NCBI GenBank assembly: GCA_023548195.1
Contig: JAJHZJ010000399.1
Location: 7,879,100-7,943,099, forward strand
DNA: 64,000 nucleotides
Origin: Bettongia penicillata ogilbyi
Taxonomy: Eukaryota > Chordata > Mammalia > Diprotodontia > Potoroidae
Direction: 5' to 3'
Shown: piece after piece, positions 34,190 through 45,944 of the stretch
Layout of the letters: each line of letters starts with the position of its first letter
Numbering within the stretch: position 1 is the stretch's first letter
The notes under the pieces: model-generated
Told to the model about the DNA's origin: nothing
The model's input: only the letters and a program-made list of their open reading frames with translations
The model's database searches: none
Program-made: the position numbers and the translations under genes

Positions 34190-34650
34190 GCATAACCTGT
34201 GCCCCACTTCTTCCATAAAACTTCCCTTGATCGGTATAATTGTTATTTCTCTCTCCTTTCTCAAATTATCTTGCATTGTTTTTATTGATGGATATATTCT
34301 GTTCCTCTGACATTTACTACATAACCCTGCTTCCAAGTCTTTCCATTTACCTGGAAAATAATAGCTAATATTGAAATAGTATATATTACTTCATTTCATC
34401 CTCACAATCCTGTGAAATAGGTACTAATATACACATTTTATAGATTAACAAACTAAGATTGAGAAATTGTAATGTATCCCAAATGCCACACAGATAGTGT
34501 CTTTCATCTCAATTATTTCCATCTTATCCTGTAGATAGCTTGTTTGTACATATTTGTTATCTTTCTCATTAGACTGTGATCTCCTTGAGCAAAGAAACTG
34601 TCTTTTGTCTCTTCTTGTAACCTTAGCATTTGGCATAATGTCTGGAGTAT
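34190..34650 (+). mobile_element. L2 3' region with MIR insertion
   Basis: L2 sense parts (TTCTTCCATAAAACTTCCCT, ACTGTGATCTCCTTGAGCAA, GTAACCTTAGCATTTGGCAT) surround a MIR 3' half at 34355-34490 (TCATCCTCACAATCCTGTGA, AATAGGTACTAATA). Confidence 0.75.
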
Positions 34651-34654
34651 AGTT

Positions 34655-34800
34655 TGTTTAGTCATGATTCTTGGTGACAAGATACTAGATACTAGAATGG
34701 TTTGCCATATCTTTCTCTAGTTCCTTTTACAGATCAGGAAACTGAGGCAAATAAGGTTAAATGAATTACCCAGGGTCATACAACTAGTGTCTGTGCCTAC
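34655..34800 (-). mobile_element. RTE-tailed tRNA-type SINE, partial
   Basis: AGAATGGTTTGCCATATCTT, CAGATCAGGAAACTGAGGCA, ACCCAGGGTCATACAACTAG match the MAR1/WSINE1-type SINE. The promoter end is missing. Confidence 0.75.
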
Positions 34801-34819
34801 TAGTGTGGCCTAGGACAAT

Positions 34820-35060
34820 CTCTTTCCAACCTTAAGAGCTGGAATTGGAGTCAGGACAATCTGAATGTGAGTCCTGTCTCAGAAACTTACTTGCCATGTG
34901 ACCTTGGGCACATCACTTGACTTCTCTAAGACTTACTTTCCTTGTCTAGAAAATGTGGATAATAACAGCACAGAATTCATAAGATTGTCGCATGGATTAA
35001 ATAAGATCATATGTATAAAGCACCATATAGATGTTTATTATTGCTATTGTTGTTATTATT
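34820..35060 (+). mobile_element. MIR-type SINE, nearly full length
   Basis: GGAGTCAGGACAATCTGAAT, CTTGCCATGTGACCTTGGGC, GATTGTCGCATGGATTAAAT and AGCACCATATAGATGTTTAT give the MIR body to its 3' end. Confidence 0.8.
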
Positions 35061-35061
35061 T

Positions 35062-35440
35062 CTAGCTTTATTGCACATTGCCCTCTTTTGTGAAATCAAT
35101 AGTGCAAACAAACCGGACTAACTTCTCCCTGACTTAGGTTTTCCATTTCTTCCCTCTGAACTCTAAATGCAGAACATTCCCCATGCCAATAGGTTCTGTT
35201 CTCATCTTCCTTCAAGCTCAGGAGCCTCCTTTCCCATAAAGCCTTCCATGATTCACTTAATTGTTACTTTCTCAAATCATCTTGCATTGTTCTTAGTGGT
35301 GATATTCTGTGTCTTGGGTAGAATGCAAACTTTTTAAAGGCAATAATTATTTTGGGTTTTGCCTTTGTAAGCCCAACCTAGCACATTGCTTTTCACACAG
35401 TAGGCACTTAATAAAGGTGTATCAAATTGAAAAAGAGTTC
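35062..35440 (+). mobile_element. L2 3' region
   Basis: CTCCTTTCCCATAAAGCCTT, CACTTAATTGTTACTTTCTC, TAGCACATTGCTTTTCACAC and AGTAGGCACTTAATAAAGGT are L2 in sense. Confidence 0.8.
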
Positions 35441-37190
35441 AGGACCTTGCTATTTTCTCTGTCCTGCTGTGGACATATGCTATGTTTAGTCTTTAACAGA
35501 ACACGTTGTGCAAAAACTTGAAACTGTTAAGTATTTGTAGTTTGGTTAGTGGGCAAAGTAACAAATTTCAAAGAAATCACACTACCCAAGGAGAAACAAT
35601 AGGCTAAAAATCTGCTGAAAAAATTGCAAGATGTATGATTTACTAATAAATCAATCTATGTAGACTCCTCTAGGAAATAAAAATTAAATATAAAATTGAT
35701 GATGAGCCATTTAACAGGTATCTTGAAAATTTTACAACACATCAGCTGATTTCCACTCACTAGTCAATGACTTTTTTAAAGAAACTGAGTTTAGCTCACT
35801 TTTTCCTTGGCTATCTTCACCATCATGGAAGGTAATGTTCCTTTCCCCTCCCTGTCCACCCCTCACTGGAGGATATTTCATTTATCAAAGAGTAACTCAA
35901 ATTATCTTGAACTAGGAAAGGGTTACTATAACTACCATTTTCAGCTTGAGCATCAAGAGCATCAAAAATAATATGATTTTAGCAAATTCAAGGGAGCTGA
36001 CATCCTGGACATGGATGAGATAATGAGAATCTCTACTGTGTCCCTATTCAGGGAGCTACCTAGCTATTATTACAACCTTTCTAAGTCTTTTCAGAGAAAT
36101 GTGAAGCATTTTGGCAATGAATAAGCCATGAAATCCTAAGGCAATGGCCCTCCAAAAGTACTTAATAGAGGCAACTGATGAAAATACCACAGCAGAATTA
36201 CTCAGAAAATTGGCATAGATATTCTGAGATGTCACTTTGGAACTGACAGGAAAAGTGAGAAAAGTGAAAGAAAGAACTGGAAAAACAAAGGAAAATGTAA
36301 AATAGTCAGCCCATTCATGAAATATTAATTTCCTTAGTACTATAATTCTAATTGCTTCCATATGGTTGATTATTGTTGATTTGTAAGTGGCAGCAGATTA
36401 GCAGCAATCAATCATTACAGAAATAAAGAGCCATGTAACCATGGGAGATATTTACCTGCTATCCTTGAATATCAAAATGAATCAATGATCTCAATGATTT
36501 GTATATTCCCTCCAAAGACATTTATCCAAATTTAGCCATGCCTGGTCAAACTGCTCAACTCTTACCTATATGCTTCCACTTGCAGGAGGTTCACCCAATG
36601 TGCTGAGGGCTTTCTTCCCTTTCTCCTGACACCCCAAGGCTAACTAAAACACTCACACAGTGAGAGCTCTGATTATCTCTCACTCTCACCATGTGACTAG
36701 CCTATCTTCTTTTGCTCATACACCTTCTTGATGACATACATCCTTTATTTCAATTCTTCTTCAACCATGAAACAACCCATTATCTGTTATATACCACACA
36801 AAAATGGGTCTAACTTGCCTTGAAGTCATATTAGGCATTTATTGAGGTATATAATCTCATAATAATGTAATTGAATCTGAGGAGTGGTATGAATGTTCTC
36901 ATATAAAACAGAAAGCAGTAAAAGGTTTTGGAGAAGTTTTTGGAAGGGGATGGTTAGAGTCAGAGGGAAGGAAGGGATTATATTAAATGCAGGAAATAGG
37001 AACTAATGTTATTTATACTATAAACAATTTACTTCAATAAAATTGCTTTTAGCTTAATCATATTTAAATTTTCTTTTCATTTAAACCACTTAGTTTTCCA
37101 AATGTGAGAACAATTTTTACAAAAAAATGTGGATTGGTTATAACATTGTAGAATTTATGATCAGTAAAAGATCTTATGGATGATCTAGCA
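35441..37190. other. Unassigned, with two candidate conserved blocks
   Basis: No repeat recognised over 1.7 kb, long for this window. 35540-35800 and 36360-36480 look like single-copy AT-rich conserved DNA. 36407-36414 is ATCAATCA, a PBX/HOX-type core. A 101-codon minus frame (36056-36361) has hydrophobic stretches but no recognisable domain. Confidence 0.4.
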
Positions 37191-37407
37191 CAGGATTTTT
37201 AACCAGGGCTCCACCAAACCCCAAGGGGTTTATGGTTAGATCTCAAGAGGGTTTTAAATGGGAAAAAAAAATCATACTATTTTCACTTCTATTTAACAGA
37301 AAATAAGAATTTCCTTCAATTTTAAAAATATTATTCTCAGAATGGATCCATACTTCATCAACATGAAAAAGGTATCTAAAACACAGCAAAAGATTCAGAA
37401 CTCCTTG
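37191..37407. mobile_element. Nonautonomous hAT-type DNA transposon
   Basis: Left end CAGGATTTTTAACCAGGGCT and right end CAAAAGATTCAGAACTCCTTG are imperfect inverted repeats. Internal CCAAGGGGTTTATGGTTAGA and TATTATTCTCAGAATGGATC match in reverse the family seen at 17829-18805. Flanks ATCTAGCA and GTCTACCC may be a degraded 8-bp duplication. Confidence 0.7.
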
Positions 37408-37409
37408 TC

Positions 37410-37500
37410 TACCCCAATTCTCTTATTTCACAGACAGGGAAAGTGAGATTCAAAGAGGAAAAGTCTCAGCAGAGCTGGAATTAGAACCCTCAAAGTCCAT
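37410..37500 (+). mobile_element. MIR-type SINE fragment
   Basis: CTTATTTCACAGACAGGGAA, AGTGAGATTCAAAGAGG, CAGCAGAGCTGGAATTAGAA. Confidence 0.65.
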
Positions 37501-38149
37501 TATATATGATCTATATACATTTTATTTATATAAAAACATAAAACTCATATAGCAGGTATCCATTAAATTTTTTTTGCCCCTGATGATGAACCAAGTCTCA
37601 TTCTCAACTCTGTGTTCTTTCCACTGTGTCACCCAGAAAAACTGTTCTCTAAGTCTGTGGTCTTCAAAGCAGTGGTCTTTGATGTATCCCCAAGGAATGT
37701 TTGATCAACCATTCTGAGAGTTCCATTTCTTTCTCCACATGGCAGCCATTTACAGGGCTTGTCTCCACGACACCCACAATTCAGTCATTTTCATCAAATA
37801 CTCTACACTACCCCCTCCTGTTGCTTTATAAGCTTGTAATTTCTCCTCTCCCCTAATACACTCACCTTCTACTACAGGCATCAGCTCCTAATGGCATTTA
37901 TAACCTAACCATGGCCTAGGCAGTCACAATAGCAGCTATTCAAGTGCCATTGAGAAAATCCTCACCCCAACTTATAGCACACTTCTGTCTTGCCCCACAG
38001 ATCTTTGCCCCAGGGGGTGCTGCTATCTCCCAGTAAGGAATCAGTAATTGCTGAGTAAGAGCCCCACTCCACCACTTTTTTATTTTGGATGAGACAGAGG
38101 GAGTCCCACATAATGTGGCTTGTAATGTACATCAAAGATCTCATTTAAT
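37501..38149. other. Unassigned
   Basis: No element confirmed. CAGTGGTCTTTGATG at 37670 resembles a hAT terminus but lacks a clear partner. Confidence 0.35.
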
Positions 38150-38890
38150 CATCTTTCCCAAAAAAATTTCCTTTTTTCTAAGCTTGCCCATTAATATAGA
38201 GGACACCACAATCTTTCTACTCTCCCAGATTCATAATCTCAACGTAATACTCAAATCCTCATTCTCCTTCACCCACTATATCCAATCAGTTGTCAGGTCT
38301 TCTCCATCTGTCCTTTTCTCTCCACTCAGAGCCAGCACTGAGTTCAGGTTCTCTTCACCTCTCCCCTAGACTATTACAGTAAGAAGAAGAAGAGAATGAG
38401 TATAAATTTTTGTAAAGTATTGTGCTAGGTATTTTACAAATATTATTTTAGTAAACATTCACAACAACCCTGGGACTTGAAGAGAAAAAGGCAAACAGAA
38501 GGCAAGTAACTTACCCAGAGCCATACAGTTAATAAGAGTCTGAGGCATGGTCTTCTTGACTATAAGGCCAGAGCTCTATCCACTGTGCCACCTAGCTGCC
38601 TCTAACTGTGATAACCTAATTCTCTCCTACCTTCAAATCTCTCTATTCTCCAATGCATCCTTATTTTCCTAAAAACTAGATCTAACTATATCAGTACCTA
38701 CTCAGTAAGCTCCAATATCTCCCAATTATCTCTAGGATCAAATATAAATCCTACCATTTTGCATTTAAATCCATTCACAACTTGACTCTAGTTTACCTTT
38801 CCATACTCATTGTATACTACTTCCTTTCCTCCATATTATAATTCAGCAAACTATTCTTCATATTTATTCAAAAGTAAAATTAAAATGTCT
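38150..38890 (+). mobile_element. L2 ORF end/3' region, split by a MIR
   Basis: Sense L2 parts: CACTATATCCAATCAGTTGT, CTAGACTATTACAG before the gap; CTCAGTAAGCTCCAATATCT, AGGATCAAATATAAATCCTA, TTTAAATCCATTCACAACTT after it. The gap is filled by the MIR listed next. Confidence 0.75.
38385..38605 (-). mobile_element. MIR-type SINE inserted in L2
   Basis: Plus strand shows the complement: TAAAGTATTGTGCTAGGTAT, CATTCACAACAACCCTGGGA, then the promoter-end complement AGCTCTATCCACTGTGCCAC and CTAGCTGCC. Confidence 0.75.
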
Positions 38891-39640
38891 AAACATGAGT
38901 AGGAAATAAAGGTATGATGCCATTTATTAATAAGAACTACGTAAAGATAAACAATAGATTTACACTGAAAACTTTCTGATTTTTTTAAATCAGATAAAAT
39001 TTTGAAATCACATAAAATTCACACATGCTTACTGGTTGTATATTGTGCATAGTAAATATTTACACCTAGAGAAATATGACTCTTGCTGAAAGACTGTTAC
39101 ATTTTTCACTACCATGGTTTATCATCTGATATTACTATGCATCTTTTAATAAAAAATGTAATTTTAAAGGACATTTTCTTGCTTGATTTGACAAATTACT
39201 TGAATAACTAATTAATTAAAAGTATTATTTATAAATCCTCTTATCCCTCCAGCATATGCTGGACATTTCAAAAATAACAATGCGTGTATAAACACAGAAC
39301 TGTCATTCAAAATAGTATTGCTGATACTTTATTCAGAACAAAAAACTTTTGTTCTAAAATTTAAATAAAAAATTTTAAACTGTTTATTACATTCCCTCCC
39401 TTTAAATTTGTATTTGTATGACACATAAATGTGTATTTTTATGACACATAATATGTGAATAAAATCTACATATGTGTTGTACAAATAAGTCCATTGGGTA
39501 TAATAATAAAAATATTACTAATGATAGGGGAGTATAATCAGGAGAGTTTGGAGACCACTGCTCTAACTAGCTATTTCTAAGCACTTTCCTCAGTAAAGAA
39601 GAGTGTAGCTGGTGGGGAGGGGTGTTGGGGAGAACTAATA
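38891..39640. other. Unassigned AT-rich DNA with hAT-like end
   Basis: 39541-39560 reads GGAGAGTTTGGAGACCACTG, like the right terminus of Charlie-type hAT elements, but no left end is fixed. A hairpin (arms AGAACAAAA and TTTTGTTCT, 39335-39355) and a short tandem duplication around ATGACACATAA (39418-39450) lie within. Confidence 0.4.
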
Positions 39641-39649
39641 AAAAATGTA

Positions 39650-41032
39650 AGAATGACCATCCCCAAGGTCCATCCAGGCTTTTAATGACTATTTTGCCCT
39701 CTGGATCCAGGATATCTGAGCAGTTTTCCTTGATGATTTCTTGGAAGATATTGTTCAGACTCTTTTTTTCATTATGTCTTTCCAGCAGACCAATAATTCT
39801 TAGATTTTTCTCTCATTGATCTATTTTCCAGGTCAATTGTTTTTCCAGTGAGATTTTTTACATTTTCTTCTACTTTTTCATTGTTTAGATTCTGTGTGAC
39901 TGATTCTTGATATCTCACAGAGTCATTAGCTTCTACTTGCCCAATTCTAGATTTTAGTAGATTGTTTTCTCCCATTAACTTTTGCATCTCCTTTTCCACC
40001 TGTCCAACTGTTCATTTTAAAAAGTTATTTTCTCCAGTTAGTTTTTGTGCTTCCTTTTCCATTTGTCCAATTTTCCTTTTAAATTCTTCTGTGAATTCTT
40101 TTTCCATATTTTTAAAATCATTGCCCAGTTTTTCTTCTACTTCTCTAATTTGGTTTTTTAAATCCTTGTTGAGCTCTTCCAGAAATGCTCTTTGGGTTTA
40201 AGACCACTTCATATTCCCTTCTGAAGTTTCAGATAGAAGTACAGTCTCAGTGCTGACCTTTTTGGTGTTCATGTCTTGGTCCTTGTCCCAATAGATTCTA
40301 TGGTCTTTTCTTTTCTGGTTTGCTTCTTTCTTATGATAATCACCTTTTTCCTGGCTATTGAAGTGGATTTCTGCTTCTGGGTCACAGGGGACTCTGTCCC
40401 ACAGTTCTTGTCCTTCAAACTTGAGGCATTGTGTATTGTGACCTCTGGTTCTTCCAACTAGAAGCTAAAATGCTGCAGTTTACCTGGTGCTGAGCTGGCT
40501 GGTGTGCCAAAGAAGAGGCCAGATGAAGTCTTTCTGAGTTTCCCTGGAGTTATCCCAGGGCTTGCTGTGTAAGGTGTGGAGTAGGGGTGGTTGGGTCTCA
40601 ATACTTCTCCTCTCCTGAGCTAGAGCACAGGCAAGCTCAGCAGTTGGTGAGCCCTGTCTGTGCTAGTGTCTTCCTGATTCTACTTTTTGTACTTAGGCAT
40701 GCCTAGGGTCTTGCTGTTGACGAGTATTGGCTCTACCTTCCTGGGGCTCAGAATCTCCTCCTGGTTCGTTGAGGTAGGGCTGTCAGGAACAACTTGTTGA
40801 GGTGAGGCTGTCAGGGACAACTCTAATCCTACACTGCTCCTCTGCAGCCACAGCAAGAGGGACCCTCCCTATGTGATTTTGCTAGACTCACAAGCCAAGA
40901 AACTGTTTACCTCTCATCTGATCCCACTGTTCTAGGATTTTTCCTGGGGAAATATTCTCTGAGTTTTTCAAGGTCAACAAGGGGAGGGGTAGAGCGTTTA
41001 CAGATCACTCCACCATCTTGGCTCCCAGAAAT
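39650..41032 (-). mobile_element. L1 5' portion (5' UTR and ORF1), 3'-truncated
   Basis: On the minus strand it begins at about 41028 with GGGAGCCAAGATGGTGGAGT, passes a GC-rich 5' untranslated region, and enters ORF1 at about 40457. Homology ends near 39650 within ORF1. It belongs to another subfamily than the HAL1 copies, since the 5' region is different. Losing the 3' end while keeping the 5' end is the reverse of usual L1 truncation. Confidence 0.8.
39655..40457 (-). pseudogene. L1 ORF1 pseudogene
   Basis: Minus-strand pieces: an N-terminal open frame from about 40457 (MEEPEVTIHNASSLKDKN), then coiled-coil heptads (39772-39999, LKSRIGQVEANDS…) running into TIDLENRSMREKS, the start of the ORF1p RRM. 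The frame is broken between the pieces, and the RRM and C-terminal domain are cut off at the truncation. Nonfunctional. Confidence 0.75.
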
Positions 41033-41455
41033 TCAGGTAGGTGACTTACATACATTTAATCTCCAGGCTGATAGTCTCACAAGCTGTTGTTGCTGTTACC
41101 TGGGGTGTGCCACTTCTCTCTCTCTCTCAGTACTGGACTCTGATCCTGGGCTGATGTGCTTGAGAATCCACAAGACAGCTGCTGCTTCAGACCACCCAGA
41201 ATTTCTTTCTCAGCTTTGCTAGGTCGAGGTTTGCACTGGTACAGCCTGTGAGCTGTGCACTTCTCCAGCCCATGCAACAGATCCTTCCCATTGACCTTCC
41301 ACACTGTCCTGCACTGAAAATATGACACACTCTGTCTCCTATTGTATTCTGTCACTCTAAAATTTGTTCAGATTATCTTTTTAGGGCTATCTGAAGGGGT
41401 TTCTCTCAGAGTTTATGTGAATACTTGCTCTTATTCTGCCATCTTGGCTCTGCCC
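41033..41455 (-). mobile_element. Second L1 5' UTR, directly upstream
   Basis: Minus strand from about 41450: GAGCCAAGATGGCAGAATAA, then a 5' untranslated region ending near 41040. It is a different 5' UTR type from the adjacent L1 (39650-41032) but in the same orientation, so two L1 5' ends lie in tandem about 420 bp apart. A 92-codon open frame (41077-41355) lies inside and has no recognised domain. Confidence 0.65.
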
Positions 41456-41459
41456 TCCT

Positions 41460-41752
41460 GACTACTTCTTAACAAGGTCTATTCACTGAATGGACATTGC
41501 CTCACTTTAAGTGAGTACCTGAAAAAGCCTTAGCCTGAAATGCCAATGTCTCACATTGCATCCTGGGCTGTCTTCAGTCATCCTGATGAATACCTATCAG
41601 GTCACAGAATCCAGATGGCTCAGGAGGAGAAAGAGAGGCTGGTGACCTTACATAACCCTCCCTCACTCAAAACAAAGTCAAGTGCAAGTCATGTGATCAT
41701 TTCTCTGATGTTATGGTCCTCTTCAAAAATGAATGATGAACACAACAATCCA
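41460..41752 (+). mobile_element. RTE-tailed SINE (MAR4-like)
   Basis: TCTATTCACTGAATGGACAT, TGCCTCACTTTAAGTGAGTA, CCAGATGGCTCAGGAGGAGA, TGATGTTATGGTCCTCTTC and a terminal GATGAACACAACAATC tail: sense orientation plus. Confidence 0.85.
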
Positions 41753-43170
41753 GATCTACTTAACTCTGAGGTTAACTCTCTACCCTCTAAGCAAGACAGT
41801 TTCTTATGATACAAAATGAAATATTGTTAGGTGGGTTTTTTCAAGCATTTCATGTGTCAAATATCACCCACAAAGTTAAAATGATCTTATAATTGGGAAG
41901 CTATTCCCAAAAAACAAACACCCAGTTGGTGATTAATTAAGTAATAAGGCTAATGAATAAAGAGTTAGAGTGAAGTATCTTTTGTACTTCAGCCTAAAAC
42001 ATTCCATTGACCAGTATTAGCATATGAAAGAAACAATAGACTCTTTGATGTATACGGTATTAGTATCTCAAATAGTAAGGTACTACATTGTGATCTGAAG
42101 AAAAATCTTGTTATTTATAGATAACTACTATTACTAATATTAACTAATTATATGTTGTATATTATATACAATTTGCTAATTATATGATAAATAATATTAA
42201 CTAATAATAATTAATTAAGCCTCTTAGTAAGTTCCTTTTATTCAAGTGTCTGGTTTTCTTAGAGACAAAGAAAATCAGTTATGATAATGTGGTTTTAAAC
42301 AGAGTACGGAAGAACGATTGTTCTAATTTTCAAGTCTGAGCATCTAGGAGCATTTTGTCCAAATTAAACTCCATATAACCTATGGCTTCTTGTGCTAGAG
42401 TTTCATTAACATGTAACTGCTTAGAAAGAGTTAGGGAAAAGATGTATTTTTAGTGCTTTGTATGCCTACACAATGAGACTTAAATGATAAATTTGATTAT
42501 GACACTGCCACAATATGATTTCCTTCTCTGTTTATAAATATAAGCTAGATATTTCCACTTAGATCAATGGCTTTTTATAAACCAATAGAAAAATGAAAGG
42601 CCATATCATCAAAGAAATACATGAGCAAGTATGAAATTAGGCTATTCATGTAGCAATAGTGAAACCAGCGGATTGTTCCACTGGGATTCTTACATCAAAA
42701 GAAAGCAAGAAATATATGTAGCCTATGGATGTCTCTAACTCCCTTCTTCCCCAGCATGGTAAACTAATAAGAGATTATGGACCACAGTCACATAGGATGG
42801 GCAGATTAGGATTAGCTATGAATGGCAACACTAGAGGGAATAAAAATCTTGGTGAGAAGTCAGATCTATCTGAGTATTTGTGATTAAGGAAAAATTATAT
42901 CTTCAGGATAAATTCTTCTGGGAAATTTTGCTGAGTACTAGATTTGAAGTAAAATCACTAGGCAAGAAAAAAGCCAGTGCAAGAGAGTCAATCTTGGCAA
43001 CTACTTCTATAGGATGAGTTCTGAAGTTTTACCTGGAAATCGCAGATTTTTTTAAATTATACCATTAACCCATTTATCTCAGAGTCTTCATCACAGCCAA
43101 AATCAAAACTAACTCACTTAAAGATAAATCATTGCTCTCTACAGGTATTACTTCCTTTGTGATAATTACA
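41753..43170. other. Unassigned
   Basis: About 1.4 kb with no recognised repeat. 42110-42215 is extremely AT-rich, with repeated TAATATTAACTAAT words. 42380-42560 could be conserved noncoding DNA. No coding signal. Confidence 0.4.
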
Positions 43171-43174
43171 GATC

Positions 43175-43390
43175 TTTCTTCAATTTAACAAGCATTTGCC
43201 AAATGCCTGCTTATGGATAAGCATGCACTGTACTAGACACTGAAGACAAAGAGACCAAAAACGTGCCTATACCTTGTCATTTCCCTTGCACTTTGAGGAG
43301 AGCAGGGTGCAGTGAATGTTCAATTCTGGAGTTGGAATCACAGAATTTGGGTGCAATTCCAGACTATTCTACTGGTTGTGAATTACAGTG
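43175..43390. mobile_element. L2 (minus) and MIR (plus) fragments
   Basis: 43175-43290: CAAGCATTTGCCAAATGCCT, GCACTGTACTAGACACTGAA, complement of L2 tail. 43300-43390: GGTGCAGTGAATGTTCAATT, CTGGAGTTGGAATCACAGAA, MIR 5' half. Confidence 0.55.
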
Positions 43391-43619
43391 AAAAATAGAT
43401 AATGAAACTATAGTGTTTGGAGACAACGATAAGTTCATTTCATACCAAGATAAACATTTAAAAAGAAGAAATAAGATTTAAGAATTTTAGAAGTTAGCTG
43501 TTGTTGATCTCTATGGATTATTCAAAGTGAATAGAAAGGAACAAATTTATTTTAGCTGTGTATGGTACCTTTGCAAAATTTTAACATGTTCTTGGACATT
43601 TAAAAACCCCATAAGCAAA

Positions 43620-43745
43620 CTCAGAAGAACAAAAATCTAACTGAAATAATAAATAATATTATATAAAATGCAAATATAGATATAAAATTATATTATATAC
43701 ATTTTATCTATAAATATAATATATAATTATAATAAATAATAAAAC
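43620..43745. repeat. AT-rich low-complexity tract
   Basis: Nearly pure A/T with many ATAATAT and ATATAAAT words and dyad symmetries. Confidence 0.7.
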
Positions 43746-43799
43746 TATTAATAAAGAGCCTTTAAAGAAGGAATTTAGACTACTATAAAGATCAATTTA

Positions 43800-44160
43800 G
43801 TCCTAAGGAAATGATGGGTCAAAGAACACATCACAGAAAAAATAAATAATTTCATCAAAGAAATAGCAACAAAACATAATATTAAAACTTTTAGGATTTG
43901 ATAAAAGTAGTCCTCAGGAAAAGATAGACAGATAGATAGACAGACAGACAGATAGATATTCAGATGCTTTCAACATAAAGGAGAAAAAGAATAGATCAGT
44001 GAGTTGAACATGCAATTAAAAATATCCAGGAAAAGAGAAAGTTAAAAAATACTAACACCAAAACAGAAAGTATATAAAAATAATATAAAAATAGAAAGTT
44101 TAGAAAAATCAAAGAATATAAATAAAATTGAACTCTCTTCATTGTTAATTCAACAGGCAA
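43800..44160 (+). mobile_element. Old L1 ORF2 fragment (EN-RT linker)
   Basis: AGAATAGATCAGTGAGTTGA, ACATGCAATTAAAAATATCC and AAATCAAAGAATATAAATAA fit the ORF2 region between endonuclease and RT. A GATA/GACA microsatellite (43925-43962) has expanded inside it. Confidence 0.55.
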
Positions 44161-44239
44161 CAATCACTAAAGATATGAAGAAGAACAAGGAGGAACACTA
44201 TAAAAAACTGAACTTCTACCTCCCCACATAGTAATTTGG

Positions 44240-44965
44240 GTTTTGTTGGGGTTTTTTTATATACAACTTTAACCAAGTATTAACAAATTTCCCTATTTTT
44301 ATCTCTTTCATTTCCTTCCCTCCTTTTCATGCAATTTTTAAAGTGTTTATTGATGATTTTTCATATTTGTCTCTACCTACCATTCCACAGGACTTCTTTC
44401 ACTAAGTAGACTAAGAAGACTTCCTATATAACAAATGTGCATGTTCAAGAGAAACAAATTAAGACATTGTCCATATCTGAGAATGCATGTCTGATTATGT
44501 GCCTCTAGTTCATTTCTTATTTTTCAAGAGGTGTAAAATATGTCTTTGCAGGTCATAATTAGGTAAAAATCTCAGATCTTTGAGAGTTGTTTCCCATCAC
44601 ATACCTACTGTGGTTATTGCATAAATTGTTCTACAGATTCTGCTCCCTTCACACATATTTCAATATTTCTCTTAAGCTATCATACACCTCATTTATATGA
44701 ACCAATAAATTTCCATTGCCTTCACATACCACAATTTGTTTTGCTATCCTCTGGTTTATATACTACTGGTTCTTTGCCCTTTATAGACCTACTATAAATA
44801 ATCTTGTACAAAATGGTTCTTTCCCCCATCCCTGACCTACCTAGAGTATACACCAAATAGGGATACCATTGAGTCAATGTTTATTAGCAGGATTAGTTCC
44901 TAAAGGTTTTTCAAAAGAACTGAACCAAAACTCACAGCTCCACCAATGTGCTTGAAAGAGCTAGT
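44240..44965 (-). mobile_element. Old L1 3' part
   Basis: The plus strand shows CCACCAATGTGCTTGAAAG at the far right and CCACAATTTGTTTTGCTATC, CAATAAATTTCCATTGCCTT, complements of the ORF2 C-terminal GTGGTATGTGAAGGCAATGG region. More decayed than the other L1 tails. Confidence 0.6.
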
Positions 44966-45189
44966 TTTTGAAAAATAAACTAGTAAATAAAAAAAAACAT
45001 TAGATTTCAGATTAAAAGGAGAGAACCAAATTGCCACTATTATAAAATGAAGAATTCATTAACAAATGAGTAATAGAAATCATTCTGGTAATTTAGATGC
45101 CAACAAAATTGATAAATGTGAACATAATCAAAATAATAGAGGATAAGTAGCATAATAATAAAGTATAATAAGTAATAATAATAGTAATA

Positions 45190-45430
45190 ATAAATAAGTA
45201 GCAGAAAGCACTGGATCTAGAGTCAAGAAGACCTGAATTGAAATCTAGCCTCAAATAGTTGTATTACTCTAGGCAAGCCTCTTGACCTTTACCTGACTCA
45301 ATTTTCTCATAAGAAAAGTCATGATAATAACGGCACCTAACTATCAGGACGTCATGAGGATAAAACAAAATGTATTCGTAAATCATTTTGCAAACCTTAA
45401 AGTGTTGTATGTTATTATATAATATTATAA
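45190..45430 (+). mobile_element. MIR-type SINE
   Basis: CAGAAAGCACTGGATCTAGA, GTCAAGAAGACCTGAATTGA, GGCACCTAACTATCAGGACG, AATCATTTTGCAAACCTTAA. Confidence 0.8.
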
Positions 45431-45439
45431 ATATCTGTT

Positions 45440-45900
45440 ATTATTATTGATGCACCGAAAGAGAAAAAAGAAAGAAGAAAAAGGTCCTTATATACAAAAA
45501 AATATTTATAAAATCACTTTATTGTAGCAAAGAACTCTAAAAAAATAGATACCAAAAAATTAGGGGATGATTTTGATTATGTTATATGAATATTGAAATA
45601 TTTCAGGGCTATAAGAAATGGCAAAACAGAGAGATTACTGGAACCCTAGAAAGACTTGTATGAAGTAATGCAAGGTGAAGTGAGAAAAACCAGAAGATCA
45701 ATTTAAACAATGAATACACCATTCTAAAGGAAATCCACGAAAGAGTTAAGAACTATGATAAGCACAATAAATAAAAGGTTAATGATATTTCCCACCTTTT
45801 AGAAGAAAAGTGATGAACTAGAGGTACAGAAGAAAACATGTTTTCAGCATACTGTTAATGTGTGGATTTGCATTGTTTAACTTCACTAATTTACTAAAAA
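45440..45900 (+). mobile_element. Old L1 3' end
   Basis: CCTTATATACAAAAAAATAT, GGCTATAAGAAATGGCAAAA, GAAAGACTTGTATGAAGTAA and TGCAAGGTGAAGTGAGAAAA correspond to the ORF2 C-terminus of the better copies. Confidence 0.65.
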
Positions 45901-45944
45901 GTAAGATTTTGCTGGGGTGGGATGTTTGAAAATTTTATTTTTTT

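Noticed and set aside
37670..39560. One 1.9-kb hAT transposon bounded by CAGTGGTCT… and …GGAGACCACTG
   Set aside because: Ends match for only about 10 bp, and the interior is L2 plus MIR, so the two ends probably do not belong together.
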